Source: Pseudonocardiales bacterium (GTDB lineage Bacteria; Actinomycetota; Actinomycetes; Mycobacteriales; Pseudonocardiaceae). From it: a DNA stretch of 59,455 bases. Of this stretch, positions 59,321 to 59,455 are shown one piece after another (position 1 is the first letter of the stretch; every line of letters starts with the position of its first letter). The position numbers and the translations under genes were made by a program. The DNA lies in assembly GCA_019241525.1 (NCBI GenBank), contig JAFAWY010000121.1:1-59455 (forward strand), read 5' to 3'. The notes beneath the pieces were generated by a model, which did no database searches, had not been told where the DNA came from, and saw only the letters and a list, made by a program, of their open reading frames with translations.

Positions 59321-59455
59321 GTGAGATGGCAGGCACGCGCCGGTACGAGAGAGGCGAGCACGCTGACCGTCAGCCAGACCACACTGCCAACCACCTACCA
59401 CTTGGAAGCTTCCGACCTCAGCACCACCGACGGTGCCCATACCGATCGCGACGAA
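59321..59455 (+). CDS. N-terminal fragment, probably DEAD-box RNA helicase (RhlE-like) by synteny
   Basis: An open frame reaches the window end: 45 codons containing TLTVSQTTLPTTYHLEASDLSTTDG. The N-terminal tail of these helicases is poorly conserved, and no helicase motif is inside the window, so the name rests on position next to the Rv3210c-type gene (Rv3211 follows it in M. tuberculosis). GTG 59321 is in frame. CTG 59363 with GAGAGG just upstream is another possible start. The 237 bases between it and the ferritin-like gene contain only repeat copy C. Confidence 0.4.
   Translation, partial: MRWQARAGTREASTLTVSQTTLPTTYHLEASDLSTTDGAHTDRDE

Overview
The window is chromosomal DNA of a high-GC actinobacterium. 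Its backbone follows the order known from Mycobacterium tuberculosis Rv3193c to Rv3211: UPF0182 protein, PDZ/S16 protease, DUF2342 metalloprotease, ThiF-like protein, ABC1 kinase, whiB7, uvrD2, mycoredoxin, adnB/adnA, alkyltransferase-like protein, moeZ, TetR, DUF3107, ferritin-like protein and the start of what is probably rhlE. The exact genus cannot be read from the sequence; a member of Pseudonocardiales is my inference.

Layout. 0-0.7 kb: the 3' end of a tyrosine recombinase facing the 3' end of an initiator tRNA, which is the border of an integrated element lying to the left. 0.8-13.1 kb: the conserved backbone up to mycoredoxin, with whiB7 and its long attenuated leader. 13.1-19.5 kb: two M16 peptidases with a membrane protein, a dehydrogenase-like protein with a MarR regulator, and a divergent MFS exporter. 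19.5-28.1 kb: an accessory block with a large LuxR-type ATPase regulator, a glycine-rich lipoprotein translationally coupled to an M50 membrane peptidase, and five tandem monocistronic genes for 89-104 residue glycine-rich peptides. The peptides share an almost invariant N-terminus, and each gene has the same upstream element and its own terminator. 28.1-35.2 kb: adnBA recombination nuclease-helicase and a divergent alkyltransferase-like gene. 35.4-52.0 kb: a nitrate island (narGHJI, molybdate ABC transporter modA/modBC, a decayed oxidoreductase, siroheme genes, nirBD, narK). 52.2-59.4 kb: moeZ, a TetR regulator, a hydrolase/VOC pair, a two-component system and the last conserved genes.

How the genes work together. 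The nitrate island is close to self-sufficient: NarK moves nitrate/nitrite, NarGHI reduces nitrate, NarJ assembles NarG, ModABC brings in molybdate for the cofactor, the chelatase and uroporphyrinogen-III synthase-like protein serve siroheme for NirB, and NirBD makes ammonium. REPIN-like hairpin doublets lie at both outer ends of the segment that carries this island.

The best candidate for an undescribed system is the 19.5-28.1 kb peptide locus. It combines a repeated, probably co-regulated set of leader-plus-glycine-rich peptides with a membrane metallopeptidase, a lipoprotein that carries the same kind of glycine-rich tract, and an adjacent regulator. Its function is unknown; no recognisable RiPP-modifying enzyme or dedicated exporter is present in the window.
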